From Polymyxa betae (taxonomy: Eukaryota > Endomyxa > Phytomyxea > Plasmodiophorida > Plasmodiophoridae), in contig RBZT01000146.1 of assembly GCA_003693705.1 (NCBI GenBank), positions 1-64,000 of the forward strand: DNA of 64,000 nucleotides. Reading direction: 5' to 3'. Position numbers and translations under genes: made by a program. The notes under the pieces were generated by a model. That model saw only the letters and a list, made by a program, of their open reading frames with translations, did no database searches and had not been told where the DNA came from. Below are positions 34,282 through 45,876 of the stretch, in pieces. Each line of letters opens with the position of its first letter. The first letter of the stretch is position 1.

Positions 34282-35007
34282 TCAGCGGGACCGCCCGCCT
34301 TTCTTCTTGCTCTTATTCGCAAGCTTCTCTTTCAGAAGCGCAGCACGATCCGGCTGAGATTTCTTTCGTTCTTCAGCTTCATGTTTCTGTTGCGCTTTCA
34401 GCAACCGGGCTTCTTCGCGTTCTTTCTGAAGTTTCTGGATTCGCTCTCGTTCTGCAAGAGCCGCCACCTCAGCTGCACCATTATCAGTATAATTGACATG
34501 AACAATGGCTGCCTACGAACCTGGCTCGAGCTTTCTTTCCTCAATTGAAGTAAGGTCCATTTCAAACTGTAATGATGCATTGGGAGGAATAACAGGTTTT
34601 GAACCAGCTGAACCATAACCATATCGGGACGTACACCTCATGGTGCATTTTTCTCCAAGACGCATTGTAGCAACGGTCATGTCCCATGCTGGAATCACTT
34701 TACGTCGACCTGATTACAATAATAAGCACATACTGCAATCAATCTTGAAAGGCTGCTACAAACCGAGATCAAAGGCAAAGTCTCTTTTCGACCTGTCGAA
34801 CTCCTCGTTTGAAGGAAACAGAGTGCCAACGTATTTTACAAATACTCGATGGACATTAGGCTGAGGAATCAGAGCATCGTCGCTCCCGTGGTTGATAATC
34901 TGCTTTATAACAGATCCATCATCGTTCACTTTTATCCACTGATCATCTAGAAAGGAGCCCTGATTAGAGACCGATAAGACAAAGCAGCGATTACAAACCC
35001 GAATCAT
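34282..35007 (-). CDS. FKBP-type peptidyl-prolyl isomerase with basic C-terminal tail
   Basis: Exons 35007-34764, 34709-34521 and 34472-34282 give 207 aa. The single FKBP domain has the expected landmarks: VFVKYVGTLFPSNEEFDRS, FDLGRRKVIPAWDMTVATM, EKCTMRCTSRYGYGSAG and PPNASLQFEMDL. FK506/rapamycin-pocket positions (Tyr, Asp, Phe, Val-Ile, Trp, Tyr) are largely present, so isomerase activity is plausible. After it comes a charged helix (EREEARLLKAQQKHEAEERKK) and a Lys-rich end (KLANKSKKKGGRSR) that looks like a nuclear or nucleolar signal. No TPR domain. The chosen ATG overlaps the neighbouring gene's stop by 17 bases, so a later start is possible. Confidence 0.85.
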
Positions 35008-35330
35008 TGCCGATCAAAGCATTGAACATGGAACGCCAACCGACAGACCTCGATTTGATGTAATTGATTGAATGGGCAGCAATGATAAACAAGTTGTACG
35101 TAATTGCGCCAATAAGACCGCAGCCATCAATCTTTCCGGCCAAGCCCTTATGTGTGACGAGACCATGGTCTGTCGCACGCTCTGCCTTCCAGAACAATCT
35201 TTTGACACGTCGTGCCCGAAGTTTCTCAACCAATGCACCTAGCGAAGCGCTCAAAAAATCTCATTTTCGTTAGTATTGTTGAAGCCACAAAAAAGGCAAA
35301 ACGGAATACTGCTTTGTGCTTGTTTAAGTA
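34991..35330 (-). CDS. Unrecognised small membrane-protein gene, 5' end unresolved
   Basis: A minus-strand frame ending TAA at 34991 reads RARRVKRLFWKAERATDHG, KIDGCGLIGAITYNLFIIAA and SVGWRSMFNALIGNDSG. The second block looks like a membrane helix. The frame has no ATG of its own, so an upstream exon is needed. A candidate at 35240-35330 reads KHKAVFRFAFFVASTILT and MRFFERFAR, but I could not fix the splice. A small peroxisomal or ER membrane protein is conceivable. I do not recognise it. Confidence 0.4.
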
Positions 35331-35590
35331 CTCAATTTTACTACCAGGGACTACTAGTCTTCGTTGATGCTATTTTTTACAATATCAAAGACAACGGGTC
35401 CAAACAAAAGAACACAGACGAGTTTCCTTATACTCTTATAGTGTTCTAGTTCAATATTGAAAACATGCCTCGATTGTCATGCACTGCGATCACATGACTG
35501 ATTCAGATTTGCTGTCCATTCTGTTCGGATTTGGAATCTAACCAAACGCAGAAGTCAAAAGGTCACGCAGATTTCTCTGAAGTTTCGAAA

Positions 35591-37698
35591 ATGTCCATCG
35601 AGCTTGCTCTCGATGATATCGCCTCTTGTCAACATCGGCAGCTGATTCTAGGTAAATTAATTCAACATTATTTAGTGACACTTACACAACTAAAACAGAT
35701 CGCTTAAATCAATGCAAACAATCCAGCATAGCTCCATTCGATTTGCTAAATGCCTTACTTTATCGTATCGTGCAATCAGACACAAATTCTGTTGAAGTTT
35801 CCAATTACGTCTTCGCTGTTGGTTTATTTTGTACTTTGGCAAGATCGTGGTCATCAGCCGCTGAAAGACATATCGATAAAATTGTCAGAGCATTGCATTG
35901 TGTGCAAAGGGATTATGAAGCAAATGAATTGAAATGGGCCTTGTTCTCGTCGTGCTCCAGATTAGTAACATTATCAAAGCCAGAACATGCTTCAAGTTTG
36001 CATTCAGAAATGATCGCTCTTTTATTGCCTATTGTACAAACGCGAGCCGAACTTAGAGACGAAGAGGTCATGTTGCTGATTAAGGCGATTCAATACGTCG
36101 ACCAGATTGTTTGTTTTTTGCCTGAACTGTTATGCGAATCTAGCAGCACTCCTGCTTTATTTTCCTACATTTTCAATTTGATATCGAATTCTGAACATTC
36201 CGAGCTGACTCGTGTGGCTGCTCAATGCAGCTCGAGATTTATTGAATTGACCATTGCTGATTTCACGCATCCCGGGCTGCATTTAGTTGAGCCAATTTGG
36301 TTCAATGATGCTAATGATGATAACAAAATTGACGAATCCCAGCGTCAAGAGCTTGTAATGTCAGCTTTATAATCTTTGTTAATGTTCCTGATAGTGCTGT
36401 TCCAGGAAAAGCAACTGTTGGCATTCAAATTATACGATGTATCTGCTGCAGCCAAATCGTTGACCGGATCGCGCGAATTCGAGCTTGACATTAATATGCT
36501 CTATTTTTTGGCGCTATTAGCTAAATCACAAGATCCAGAAAATTGCTGTGTTGCTGGAATATATCGATACTGCTACAATGAAATCCTGAATCTAATCGAT
36601 TCTCCAGCTGTTCGTCGAAAGAAGTCCTTAAGGTCAGTAAACATAGGAAGGTCTGGCTGCTTCTTTAATCGCTTGTTTAGAAATCAAGTCTCTCAGATGA
36701 TGAACTTATTGGGCAGTTTGATCTCTCTACTTTCCAAGGAATCCATGTCTGCGGTCTTCGGCGATATTCAGATTCTCTTTAAAGAATTGAACTCGAGGAA
36801 TCTTCTGCTTGCCTCTATTCGAGGTAGTTTACATCATTGCTTCTCCCGTTATTTGCTTTCAAATCCGTCAACTGATGATCCAAACCTGGAATCGACGATA
36901 TCATTCTGTCTGGATAATCTTGCAAATCCAATTGTTACCAGCGATTGTGTTTTTATCGCTCGACTGAATCAAAAACTGTTATCATCGATTGCAGAGAAAG
37001 TACGGGATGTGATTTGTCTTGCATTAGAAGGTACCCAATTGTTTTATGAATAATTCCAAACGATGCTGATTGATTTCTTTAAAGACAGGCGCCAAGAAAC
37101 GATTGAACATGGTCTAGAAGCTGCTGGTCGAATCGCTTGCTATTTATTCAATTCTGACCAACGGATCGTTACTGATCTGGTTACTGCTGTTAACGATCTG
37201 CTTGATAAGAACCCTTCGCCTATTGCCTTGTTATCTGCTGTCCGGTTAATCACTCATACTACTTGCGAGCCGGATCAGATCGCCAGAACGCTCTCCAAAC
37301 TTATCGATCTTGCTCTGTTAAGATCTTGTTTTGATGCCTCGGCTGACGATGGAACAGACTGTGGTTCCGAGCTGCAGATTGCCTCGTTATTAGCTCTTAA
37401 AACTGTCTTTACTTGTGGCATTATCTCTGGTGAATTATTATCTGACCAAGAGGGATTCGTTAATGATCTCGTGAACGAATTGGTACTAGCTCCCTGTATA
37501 TTTGAAGACGAAGTAGAAATTCGTCTTCTAGCATTAGATGTCATTGGTGCTGTTGCTGAACGATATACCATATTCGATTGGAAACAGATTATGTATCTTC
37601 TGACAACTGTCGGTAAAGAAGCAGATATTGGTCGAATTTTGGATGGAGGCCCGTTACAAGATTTGATCAATACCATCAGTACATTATTTAAACAGTGA
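35591..37698 (+). CDS. Alpha-helical HEAT/ARM-like protein, family unknown
   Basis: Exons 35591-35651, 35699-36354, 36406-36632, 36681-37030 and 37085-37698 give 635 aa in frame (introns 47-54 bp). The sequence is almost entirely amphipathic helix pairs, as in HEAT/armadillo solenoids (ELKWALFSSCSRLVTLSKPE, MNLLGSLISLLSKESM, LALDVIGAVAERYTIFDW). No transmembrane segment, coiled coil or catalytic motif is visible. It may be a scaffold or transport adaptor. A profile search would be needed to name it. Confidence 0.75.
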
Positions 37699-37797
37699 AT
37701 GATACAGTTTATTCGTCTCGATCGTTATAGATCGACAGTATAATAACTATAATTTAACTTAAGGCCAAAATATTCAGACATTGGTTATTCCTATAGC

Positions 37798-38808
37798 TTA
37801 TTGCTGATGCAGCAACCTTTCAGCTTGACTCTCATGGAACGACATGTGCTTAGTGAGTGATGTCCTCTCAGAAAACCTTTTGTCACATAGCGAACATTTA
37901 TGAGGTCTTGGAATCTCATGTGCCCTCATATGGAATGACAGACCGCTTCTTTGCCGGAACTGTTTGAAACATATATGGCATTTGTACTTTTTCTCTTGCG
38001 AATGTGTCAACAGATGCACAGTCAGGTTGTCCTTTCGTCGGAATCGTCGCTCACAAATGTGGCATGCGAAATTCGCCGGTGAATGCTTCTTGGCGTGTTT
38101 CAGTAACGCGTCCGCCATTTTGAATTTCTTAGGGCAGTTCGGGCAATGGAAATCCTTCTCTAATCGATGTGATGATTGATGACGAGTACGTGCTGTCTTG
38201 GAGAAGAATGCCTGACCACATCCAGGATCCTGACATATAAATGGACGTATACCTGTATGTAGACGATAATGTAGAGTTAATGAGTCCTTCCGTTTAAATA
38301 TTAATTCACAACTAGGACATGCATGTTGCTCGGAATTTCTTGCTGATGGCTCGCCGGTCTCAATCCTGATTGCTGGAGAGCTATTAATCCCCAAATCAGG
38401 ACTGTCGGCCTGTTCCGAACAGTTAAAGAATGATTCCAGCGCTGCGGAAATCGGGTCGAAGTGCAAGTCGGGAATTGTTGGTAAAGGGCTAACAGGCGGT
38501 CCTTCACTTTCTAATTCGATCAGATACGGCGTCACCTGAATAGCTTTAGCTTGTGAGCCCAACCTGGGCGATGTCTGCCGGCCAGGTTTCTTGACCTCCC
38601 GGTTGACATTACTTCCTGGTTGGCCTTCGCATGAATCCGGAAATGCAATCTTACTTTCAGTTGTCAAATCCAGAAACTGATCGGCGAACGACAGCACGGG
38701 TGCGTACTGCGACATGGCCATTGGATCGTGGTCGTGCCGATTCAGTTCTGATAATGACTTCTCTGCAGTGTGGTCATAGGCCCTGGATTCACACATCCCA
38801 CTTACCAT
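37798..38808 (-). CDS. C2H2 zinc-finger protein with six fingers
   Basis: A single exon of 336 codons. The N-terminal 170 residues are acidic and low complexity. The C-terminal half has six consecutive C2H2 fingers: CPSC...HYRLH, CQDPGC...HQSSH, CPNC...HAKKH, CHIC...HLLTH, CHIC...HMRAH and CSLC...HMSFH. A TGEKP-type linker is visible only in degenerate form (HTGIRPF, HEIPRPH). This is probably a sequence-specific DNA-binding regulator, but its target is unknown. ATG at 38808; a second ATG four codons in is also possible. 38809-39310 has no supported gene. Confidence 0.9.
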   Translation of the reverse strand: MVSGMCESRAYDHTAEKSLSELNRHDHDPMAMSQYAPVLSFADQFLDLTTESKIAFPDSCEGQPGSNVNREVKKPGRQTSPRLGSQAKAIQVTPYLIELESEGPPVSPLPTIPDLHFDPISAALESFFNCSEQADSPDLGINSSPAIRIETGEPSARNSEQHACPSCELIFKRKDSLTLHYRLHTGIRPFICQDPGCGQAFFSKTARTRHQSSHRLEKDFHCPNCPKKFKMADALLKHAKKHSPANFACHICERRFRRKDNLTVHLLTHSQEKKYKCHICFKQFRQRSGLSFHMRAHEIPRPHKCSLCDKRFSERTSLTKHMSFHESQAERLLHQQ

Positions 38809-39310
38809 CAGTCGGATGTTTCCGAAATATCGGCTGGGCTGCGGCGGTGCCCACTCATTGGGCTCACAGTTTGCGTGTTGGCAAGTGGCGGTCGTGTCCT
38901 CCTGTGATTTTCTCTGGCGTGACCCTCCCTCCTGTTTCTATCACATTTCTGTCTCTTGGCGGTGCCTCCTGCCAACTGACACGTCTCATTCTAACTCGAT
39001 CTCATTTGTTTCCGTCTAATGTTGGGATTGTCGGTCGCCATCGTTGCTGTCTTCGAGTAAAGCGGGCTTGCGACGACCACTCATCGGGTTTGCCAGGCAC
39101 TCCAACGTTCTGGCCGTATCTGCGAATGTAATGCACTACTTTCGACAAGCGTCGTTGCACTTGATCAATTGTGAGTCTCTGTCTGAATTTCGTGTACGTG
39201 CACCCGTCTCGGAATTCACTGTTTCTAGTTTTATGTATCAAAGTGCATTGTATGCAGACTGAGTGTATTTTCATCGAAAATAAATTTTTCCGCCGCTGCT
39301 TTATCTTAGC

Positions 39311-39952
39311 TCAGATGTTGGCTGCGACAACAGCAAGAACGGCGAAAGTGATGACAGAAGGCAGCGTTGACGTGGCGGAACTCGAGTCTCCAAACCAGGA
39401 GTTTTTGTTGTCAGTAGTACCTTGCGCTGTGGTCTGACCAGCTCCTGGCGATTTTGGGGCTGCCGCAACCTTCTTACCGCCTCCATTGTTTGCAGCTGTC
39501 GATGCAGGTTTCGCGTAGTATTGCTGTTTTGGAGCTGGTGGTGCTTTATATGCGGTTGGTTTTACAGGAGCAGCATAGACATTTTTCTGGGGGGGACGAC
39601 GTTGAGGAGGAGCTACATACATGGTGACTTTGGGTTTTGGTGGTGAACAAGGCTGAATCATGTTTGGTTTTTGATACATTGTTGGTCTTGCCGAAGGAAA
39701 AGTTTTAGGTGGTGAGGGTGGTGGTCGAACAGTTCGAACAGCTGGTGGTGAATACAACGCTGGAGATGAATACAATGCAGAAGCCTGTACACGATTTACA
39801 GGCGGTCTCCCACCAAGTGGTTGTTGAGGCGATTGCAAGTTCTGAGGGCGATTGCGGTTGTTGTTGTTGTCAGCCTTGGACAGGAACATGGTAGTGTAGC
39901 TAAGCATCAACATGAAGATCAGCATTGCTTTGGTATAGCTGACAGTTTGCAT
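39311..39952 (-). CDS. Proline-rich GPI-type surface protein
   Basis: A single exon of 213 codons. The N-terminus has a hydrophobic signal segment (AMLIFMLMLSYTTMFLS). The middle is proline-rich with repeated PPxxPP and Tyr-Ser-Pro blocks (ALYSSPALYSPPAVRTVRPP) and almost no hydrophobic core. The last 18 residues (STLPSVITFAVLAVVAANI) after a small-residue stretch look like a GPI-anchor signal. Probably an extracellular matrix, cyst-wall or cell-surface protein. I recognise no family. Confidence 0.7.
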   Translation of the reverse strand: MQTVSYTKAMLIFMLMLSYTTMFLSKADNNNNRNRPQNLQSPQQPLGGRPPVNRVQASALYSSPALYSPPAVRTVRPPPSPPKTFPSARPTMYQKPNMIQPCSPPKPKVTMYVAPPQRRPPQKNVYAAPVKPTAYKAPPAPKQQYYAKPASTAANNGGGKKVAAAPKSPGAGQTTAQGTTDNKNSWFGDSSSATSTLPSVITFAVLAVVAANI

Positions 39953-40450
39953 CGGCGTTGATTTGGTTTTGTGAATTCGAGCTGGTGAGATACCACGACG
40001 GTTTTTTGGAATGAGAATTGGCGATGGAAACTCTTTCGATTTGGCCTGGAAACTCTCGGAAGTTCGGAAGCAATTCAGACGTCATGGTACGCGTGAGTCA
40101 TTGCTGCTTCTAATCATTTTTGCTACATAACAGATTGACTTCCTTCGTCTGGTTCCGGTTCCGTCTTCGGTGCCTGCGAAACCCTTCGACTTTATGCTTG
40201 AATTCTGTAGCAAGGAACGTCAACGACGTGGTCGCTTCATGAACCAGCATCATCTTCTCACGTTTTGATCACGATCTCGAACATTATTCTGGATTAGACA
40301 TGATATACAAAATAGCCTCTCTACTGTAGTTATCGGTATTCTAGATTGTTTCTATCCTCTTTTTAAGATGGGCCAGTCCGACCCAGACAGCCATTCTGCA
40401 ATCACCTCCCAAACCGTTTCTACAAATCATTCACCAATCGATAAGCCAGC

Positions 40451-41253
40451 ATGAACATGAAATGTATCATTGCGATCTTTGCTGTAATTGGATCTGTGGC
40501 CTCAGCTGAGATGATTACTGGACGTGTTACCCCAGCTAACAATATCTGGAGAATGAATTATACAGTTGACACAACTGCATCCATGTTTCATGCAACAGTT
40601 AGTTGCCGAACAAAAGGATGGATCGGTATGGGACTATCATATGATGGTCCATCAGGTCATGCTAATACCGACTCAATACTCGCCTTCCATTCAAATGGCA
40701 CACATCATATCCATGATCAGTTCTCCAACACTGGTTCCAAACCCCAGCTGGATACCTCGCTAGGCGGAAAGAATGATCTCACCCTTACAGGATGGAGTCA
40801 AGTTGGCAATGTCTCCTCAGTAACCTACATGCGTCCATTAAACACCAATGATGGATCTCGTGATGTTGTTATTGAGAACAAACCTGTGTATGTTAGTTGG
40901 GCATGTGGTAATAGCGTTCCAGTAATGAACTCAGATGGAACTGTCACCTATGGTATCCATCCAAATGGACAATTTGGTGCGCTTCAAGTCAATGTAAGTA
41001 TTAATTGTATGCAATTATCATATCACATTACTTACATATAATATAGCTATGGGATAACCAGAACCCATCATCATCATCACCTTCTCAATCAGGTAATACT
41101 GGCTCTGGTGGGAATACTGGCTCTGGTGGGAATACTGGTGGTTCATCTGGTTCATCTGGTCCTACACCTACCACCAAAAGTTCTGCTCTATCAATATCAT
41201 CCTGGTTTCCATTTGCTACAGCTGCGATTCTGGCTATTGCTGCCTTCTTCTAA
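40451..41253 (+). CDS. DOMON-domain GPI-type surface protein
   Basis: Exons 40451-40993 and 41047-41253 (53-bp intron) give 249 aa. After a signal peptide (CIIAIFAVIGSVASA) comes one DOMON domain: KGWIGMGLSYDGPSGHANTD, then THHIHDQFSNTG, then MRPLNTNDG and the VSWACG strand. DOMON domains bind haem or sugars and often take part in electron transfer at the cell surface. A Gly/Ser repeat linker (GNTGSGGNTG) and a hydrophobic tail ending AAILAIAAFF indicate a GPI anchor. Cytochrome b561 helices are absent, so it is not a full b561 fusion. Confidence 0.88.
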
Positions 41254-41410
41254 GTCTTGTTCTCTGTAATAAAAAAGCGTTGATCGTGCTCTTTGTACCA
41301 TTAGTGCATCATTCACTTCGTATTGAATTTGATGAGCTGAATTCGTCTATTTACTGTTATCCCTCGATATGGGCTTTCGACATCATGATAAACAGGTCGG
41401 TGTTACGCGA

Positions 41411-41530
41411 TTATTTTTGCTCTTCTAACAGTGACAAGATATCATCTTGGTAAACTTGCCGATCACCTGTCATTCTCATCATCTGTTGGTATTCTTGCAT
41501 TAACTGATATGTTCGATATACAGTATCCAT
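41411..41530 (-). CDS. Possible small protein, 39 aa
   Basis: An ATG-to-TAA frame between two plus-strand genes reads VYRTYQLMQEYQQMMRMTGD and DDILSLLEEQK, helical and charged. It might be the 3' exon of a tiny gene or a chance frame. There is no other support. Confidence 0.25.
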   Translation of the reverse strand: MDTVYRTYQLMQEYQQMMRMTGDRQVYQDDILSLLEEQK

Positions 41531-41600
41531 GTTTATATAGTCAATGATCATATTGTTGTACTATTGATCTTTTATTTGAGATTTGTATTAGGTCCATGTC

Positions 41601-43460
41601 ATGTCCACCAACAACAAACCATTACGAGGACGTCAATCGGAATCAATCGATATTTTCGTAGGAGGTTTTGTTCTATATCATCCGTATCGTCAAACGCCAT
41701 CATTCCGATGGCTCTATGTCGATTATATCAATAATTTCATTGTCTGGAATGAGAAGAAGTCAGGTGGTCGTCTGTCCCGTCTATTTCGTCCCAGCTGTAA
41801 GGCCAGTATCTCTAGTCTAATAAGAGCTGAGGCAGGACGTGGTGGTCGACCAATTTCACCCGATTATCCGATGGGCGATGATGTCGTTCCATCCGTGTTC
41901 TCTTTAATATTCGCTCCCGATGAGCGCGTCTACACATTCCAGGCCAGATCTGAACTTGAGCGGGATATCTGGCTAAAGGGGTTCCAGGACCTCATTAATG
42001 GTGTCGTTAATGTTCAGCATATTGCTCATGTATCACCTCTATTTCAATGGACTGGATCAGAATCTGTTCAGGATGCATTTGAGCTTGGCGAAAAGATCGG
42101 AGCAGGTAAACCTATTCATAGGATGGGATCAAGATTCATCACGTTTTATTGACGATTTTCTTGTTTCCTCAAAATTGTTTGAAGGCGTCGTTAGACATTT
42201 CATTGCTTGCAAGATTCAAATGTAAAATTCCCATAATTGCACATTTAGGTTCATTTGCTGAGGTCTACAAGGGATGTCATAAAACCACACAGTTTCCATT
42301 GGCTATCAAGATCGTGAACTTCACCGCTAATAAGCGATCCAGGTCGCCATCTCCATCACCCGAACCTCAATCGACCTCTCCGACACCAATCAAACGCCGA
42401 TCCAAGACGCCAGACCCTGTATTCATACCCGACTCGCAAACACCCATCGAAATCGAAGAGAAACTTCTGTTGCAATGTCGTCATCCGAACATCGTCACAT
42501 ATTTTGGGTCTCTTCGAGACAATCAAAGTCGATTGGTAACGATATTGGATACCGAAAGGGTTTTGGGTTTCTTATTGTCATACTTAGTGGATTCTAACAG
42601 AATTATGTGATGCTGGTAGTGTTCTAGATCTGATTCAGCATATTCCAATACGGTTGTCGGAATCTCAGATATCAAATGTGATAAGATCCACATTAATGGG
42701 ATTATCTTATCTGCATGCTAACAACATCATTCATAATGATATCAAATGCTCCAACATCTTGCTGAACGCCAACGGAAATGTGAAACTCGCCGATTTCGGA
42801 GTCTCGAAACAGATTGACCACGAGACGCTCAATCGTAAGAGTCGTTCGGCTGGAACATTATTATGGATGGCTCCTGAGGTAGACTAAAACACCTGTACGT
42901 TGATTGTCTATCAGTTGCTGATATATTTGTAGGTGATGGAAGGCGCTGTAAATAGCAAATCTTCAGATATTTGGTCATTGGGGATTACAGCTATTGAAAT
43001 GGCAAATGATGGAGCTGCTCCATTCAGCAATGAAACTATTGTGGATGCATTAGCGATGTTAAGGTCAGGAGAACCTCGTCCAGCATTACCAGATCACGAG
43101 CCTCGGTATTCGGCTGCTTTTCACGATTTTGTCGAGCTCTGCTTACAGAGGGATCCATCAGCCAGACCCCAGGCTGAACAACTTCTCCTGCATGAATTCG
43201 TCCAGGATTCGCATGGCCAGCCGCTTGAAGATGTTGTTAAATATCTTCTCAGAAGTCAGCTGAACGAACAGATCCGGTTGGTAGATGAGGCTGCCTCGGT
43301 CAGGGATAACCTGAACAAATTCAAAGACGATCATCGGCAGCGAATTCGCAAAAGTGAAGCATCGTCGAACACGAAACCGCAACGCAAGCCTTTATTACTG
43401 GACGTATTCGGCTCTGAAGAAACAAAATACATTTTATCACCTTCGGATAACAATCTTTAA
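41601..43460 (+). CDS. PH domain plus Ste20-like protein kinase
   Basis: Exons 41601-42105, 42249-42566, 42601-42878 and 42933-43460 give 542 aa. Residues about 15-145 form a PH domain with the terminal helix tryptophan ([12 protein letters not shown]). The kinase begins [15 protein letters not shown], has LAIKIVNF (ATP lysine), [15 protein letters not shown] and [12 protein letters not shown], a Ste20/MST-type pattern. The catalytic loop is [13 protein letters not shown] replaces HRD while the catalytic Asp is kept. A roughly 45-residue Ser/Pro-rich basic insert separates beta-3 from helix C. The C-terminal tail is helical. Intron 2 would be only 34 bp. Activity is probable but altered regulation is likely. 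Confidence 0.88.
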
Positions 43461-43632
43461 TTAACAAAAAAAGACAAATTCGCTCAGAGACTTGATTGTC
43501 TTTAAACTGAAATGGTGGGCGATATGCTATGCACTCACCGAATAGAAGCAGCACTGATGTCAATTCATTCAAACCAATTAATTTTCCTTTTGAAAAAACT
43601 GACAGCTTCACAGGTAACAGAATCGCTGTGAT

Positions 43633-45876
43633 ATGATATGTTTGGGGTCACGGGGTGATGGGGCCGGGGTTGTGAATGGGATAGGGGGTCCCGCCTCCAG
43701 TGGGATGTCGTTACATCTGGTATCATTATCTCTATCTGAATCCATTCGTCGTCTTATTCCATCATTATCTGAAGCTGAACTTACCATCTTATCTCGATGT
43801 CGCCCTGTAGAATCACGAGCTGCTCGATCTAATACCCACTGGCAATGCAATGCTGCATTACTTCTCTCGTCGGCACAGTTTGCTAAATACCGACCACCAT
43901 CATCCAAGCACTTTGCTGACCAGGTCGTTCACGACTTAAATCTACATAGGCCTGCAATGGTGGAAAGGTTACTGCTGCATTCGCCGAAAACGCCTTGCTC
44001 ATTTTGCAACATAGCGCTGTCGTTTCAGGTCCCGGCTTTATCACCATGACTGCTGATAAGTCCTGGCTATCACAGCAAATATTATCATCCAACAATATCG
44101 TTTCTGCTACGGTTCTACCGAGTAAACGCGAAAATTTCCTGGAAAGTTGTTGCTAAGACGGTTGATGCTAGGAGAGCATCATAAGAAGATACTGATCGAT
44201 ATGTCATCTCCTAACATTGCTAAAAGTATGCATGTTGGTCATATTCGATCAACAGTAATCGGAGAGGCGTTAGCCAATCTTCTGCAAGCGTAATAAGGCT
44301 ACTCTATCCGACCGCCTTTCTGTAATCTATCTAGCCAGGGGCATAAAGTCGTTAAAATCAACCACATTGGCGATTTTGGTACTCAATTTGGGATTCTTAT
44401 GGCAGCCATCAAGTCCAAGTCAGAATATTATTAATACTTGCTATATATGTTCAAATCTAACTTTCGCCAGATGTGTTGATTTAGATAAGCTCGATATTGG
44501 TGACCTCGAGGAACTCTACAGATATGGAAAGCAAACTAAAGACCACTCCTTCCTATCGCAATGCCATCAGTATGTTTTACGTTTACAAAATGGAGATCGG
44601 GAGATTACGGCTCTATGGAAAAAAATCAAGGAGATTTCTCGAAAACACTATGAGGAAATCTACAGAAGGCTTGGTATCAAATCTCTAATCGAAAGGTAGA
44701 GCGTCTTTTAATTTTACTTCTGCTAATCTTCTTCCAGAGGTGAATCGTTTTATCTTCCATATCTGGAATCGACAGTTTCGGAACTACTCGATCGAGACAT
44801 TGCTCTGCACAGCCAAGGCGCAGTTTGCATTTTTGAGGAATCAGTATGAACTTTGTTTTGAAGCTCTATTTCTGTCTAAGCGACATCTAGGAAGACTTTC
44901 CATTGATCATTCGAAAATCAGATGGCGGATACACTTATGACACGACCGATTTGGCTGCACTGCGTTATCGATTTGTAGCTGACAAAGCAGATCGAGTCAT
45001 TTACGTTGTAGATAATGGACAAGCCAAGCATTTTGAGAAGGTAGTTCATGGCTGGGATGTTCTCGTAGGTTCAGTAATACTGGATTATTAGGTCTTCTCT
45101 ACAGGCAAAAAAGCGGGCTGGATTCCATTGAACGCTCAGTGCGAGTTTGTGGGTTTTGGTAATTCATGTTGGTTTATGAGATCGGTGACAGTTTATTCTT
45201 CAACATCAGGTGTAGTGCTAGGACCAGATGGGAAACGGTTCAGAACCAGACTTGGAAATGTCATGCCTTTGTCAGAGTTATTAGATGCTGCATTGCAGAA
45301 AGCGAAAGAAGTTCTTATTGAACGCAATTTTCAAGCTGATGGAAACTCTTCTCAAAGCATTGCAGAAGCAATTGGCATCAGTGCAATCAAATACGCAGAC
45401 CTGAGCCGTCAACGTGATTCCAATATCGCTTTCGATATGGATGCGATGCTGGATTTTAGAGGCAACACATCGGTGTATCTTCAATACACTCTCTGTCGCG
45501 CTTTAAAAATCCCGAATGATTCTGAATCAACCAGTTTTAATGCAGATAATCAGTAAGAATAACGAATAACCGTTTCTGATTGTATTCACAAATTTGCAGA
45601 AGTGTTCAGATCATTGCTGATGACTTTGAACGAGATTTATGTGTTGTGATTCTGAGATATAAAGATGCAATTGACGATGCTGTGTCTCGATTGGAGCCTC
45701 ACATTTTCTGCCAATATCTCTATTCGCTGGCCTCAGCAATGAATTCGTTCTACAACAATTGCCCGATACTAGGACATGAACGGCAATCGGTGCGCGTCGC
45801 CATTCTCCGTCGTGCTGTGCAGGCTCTGGAGACTGGATTCAAGATTCTGGGCATCTCGGTTATTGATCGTATGTGA
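43633..45876 (+). CDS. RARS1: Cytosolic arginyl-tRNA synthetase
   Basis: Class I enzyme charging tRNA-Arg. Exons run from the first ATG (43633; a later ATG at 43705 is equally plausible) to TGA at 45876. Landmarks are the N-terminal Add1-like region ([14 protein letters not shown]), [26 protein letters not shown] (HIGH box as HVGH), [25 protein letters not shown] and, in place of [16 protein letters not shown]. The anticodon-binding domain follows and the protein ends ISVIDRM, as family members end RM. At least eight short introns. Splices at 43968-44014 and the 52-bp intron after [11 protein letters not shown] were checked in phase. Others are approximate. Confidence 0.93.

Noticed and set aside
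38631-39274. Several open frames around the zinc-finger gene start
   Set aside because: They are shadows of the zinc-finger coding region or unsupported short frames.
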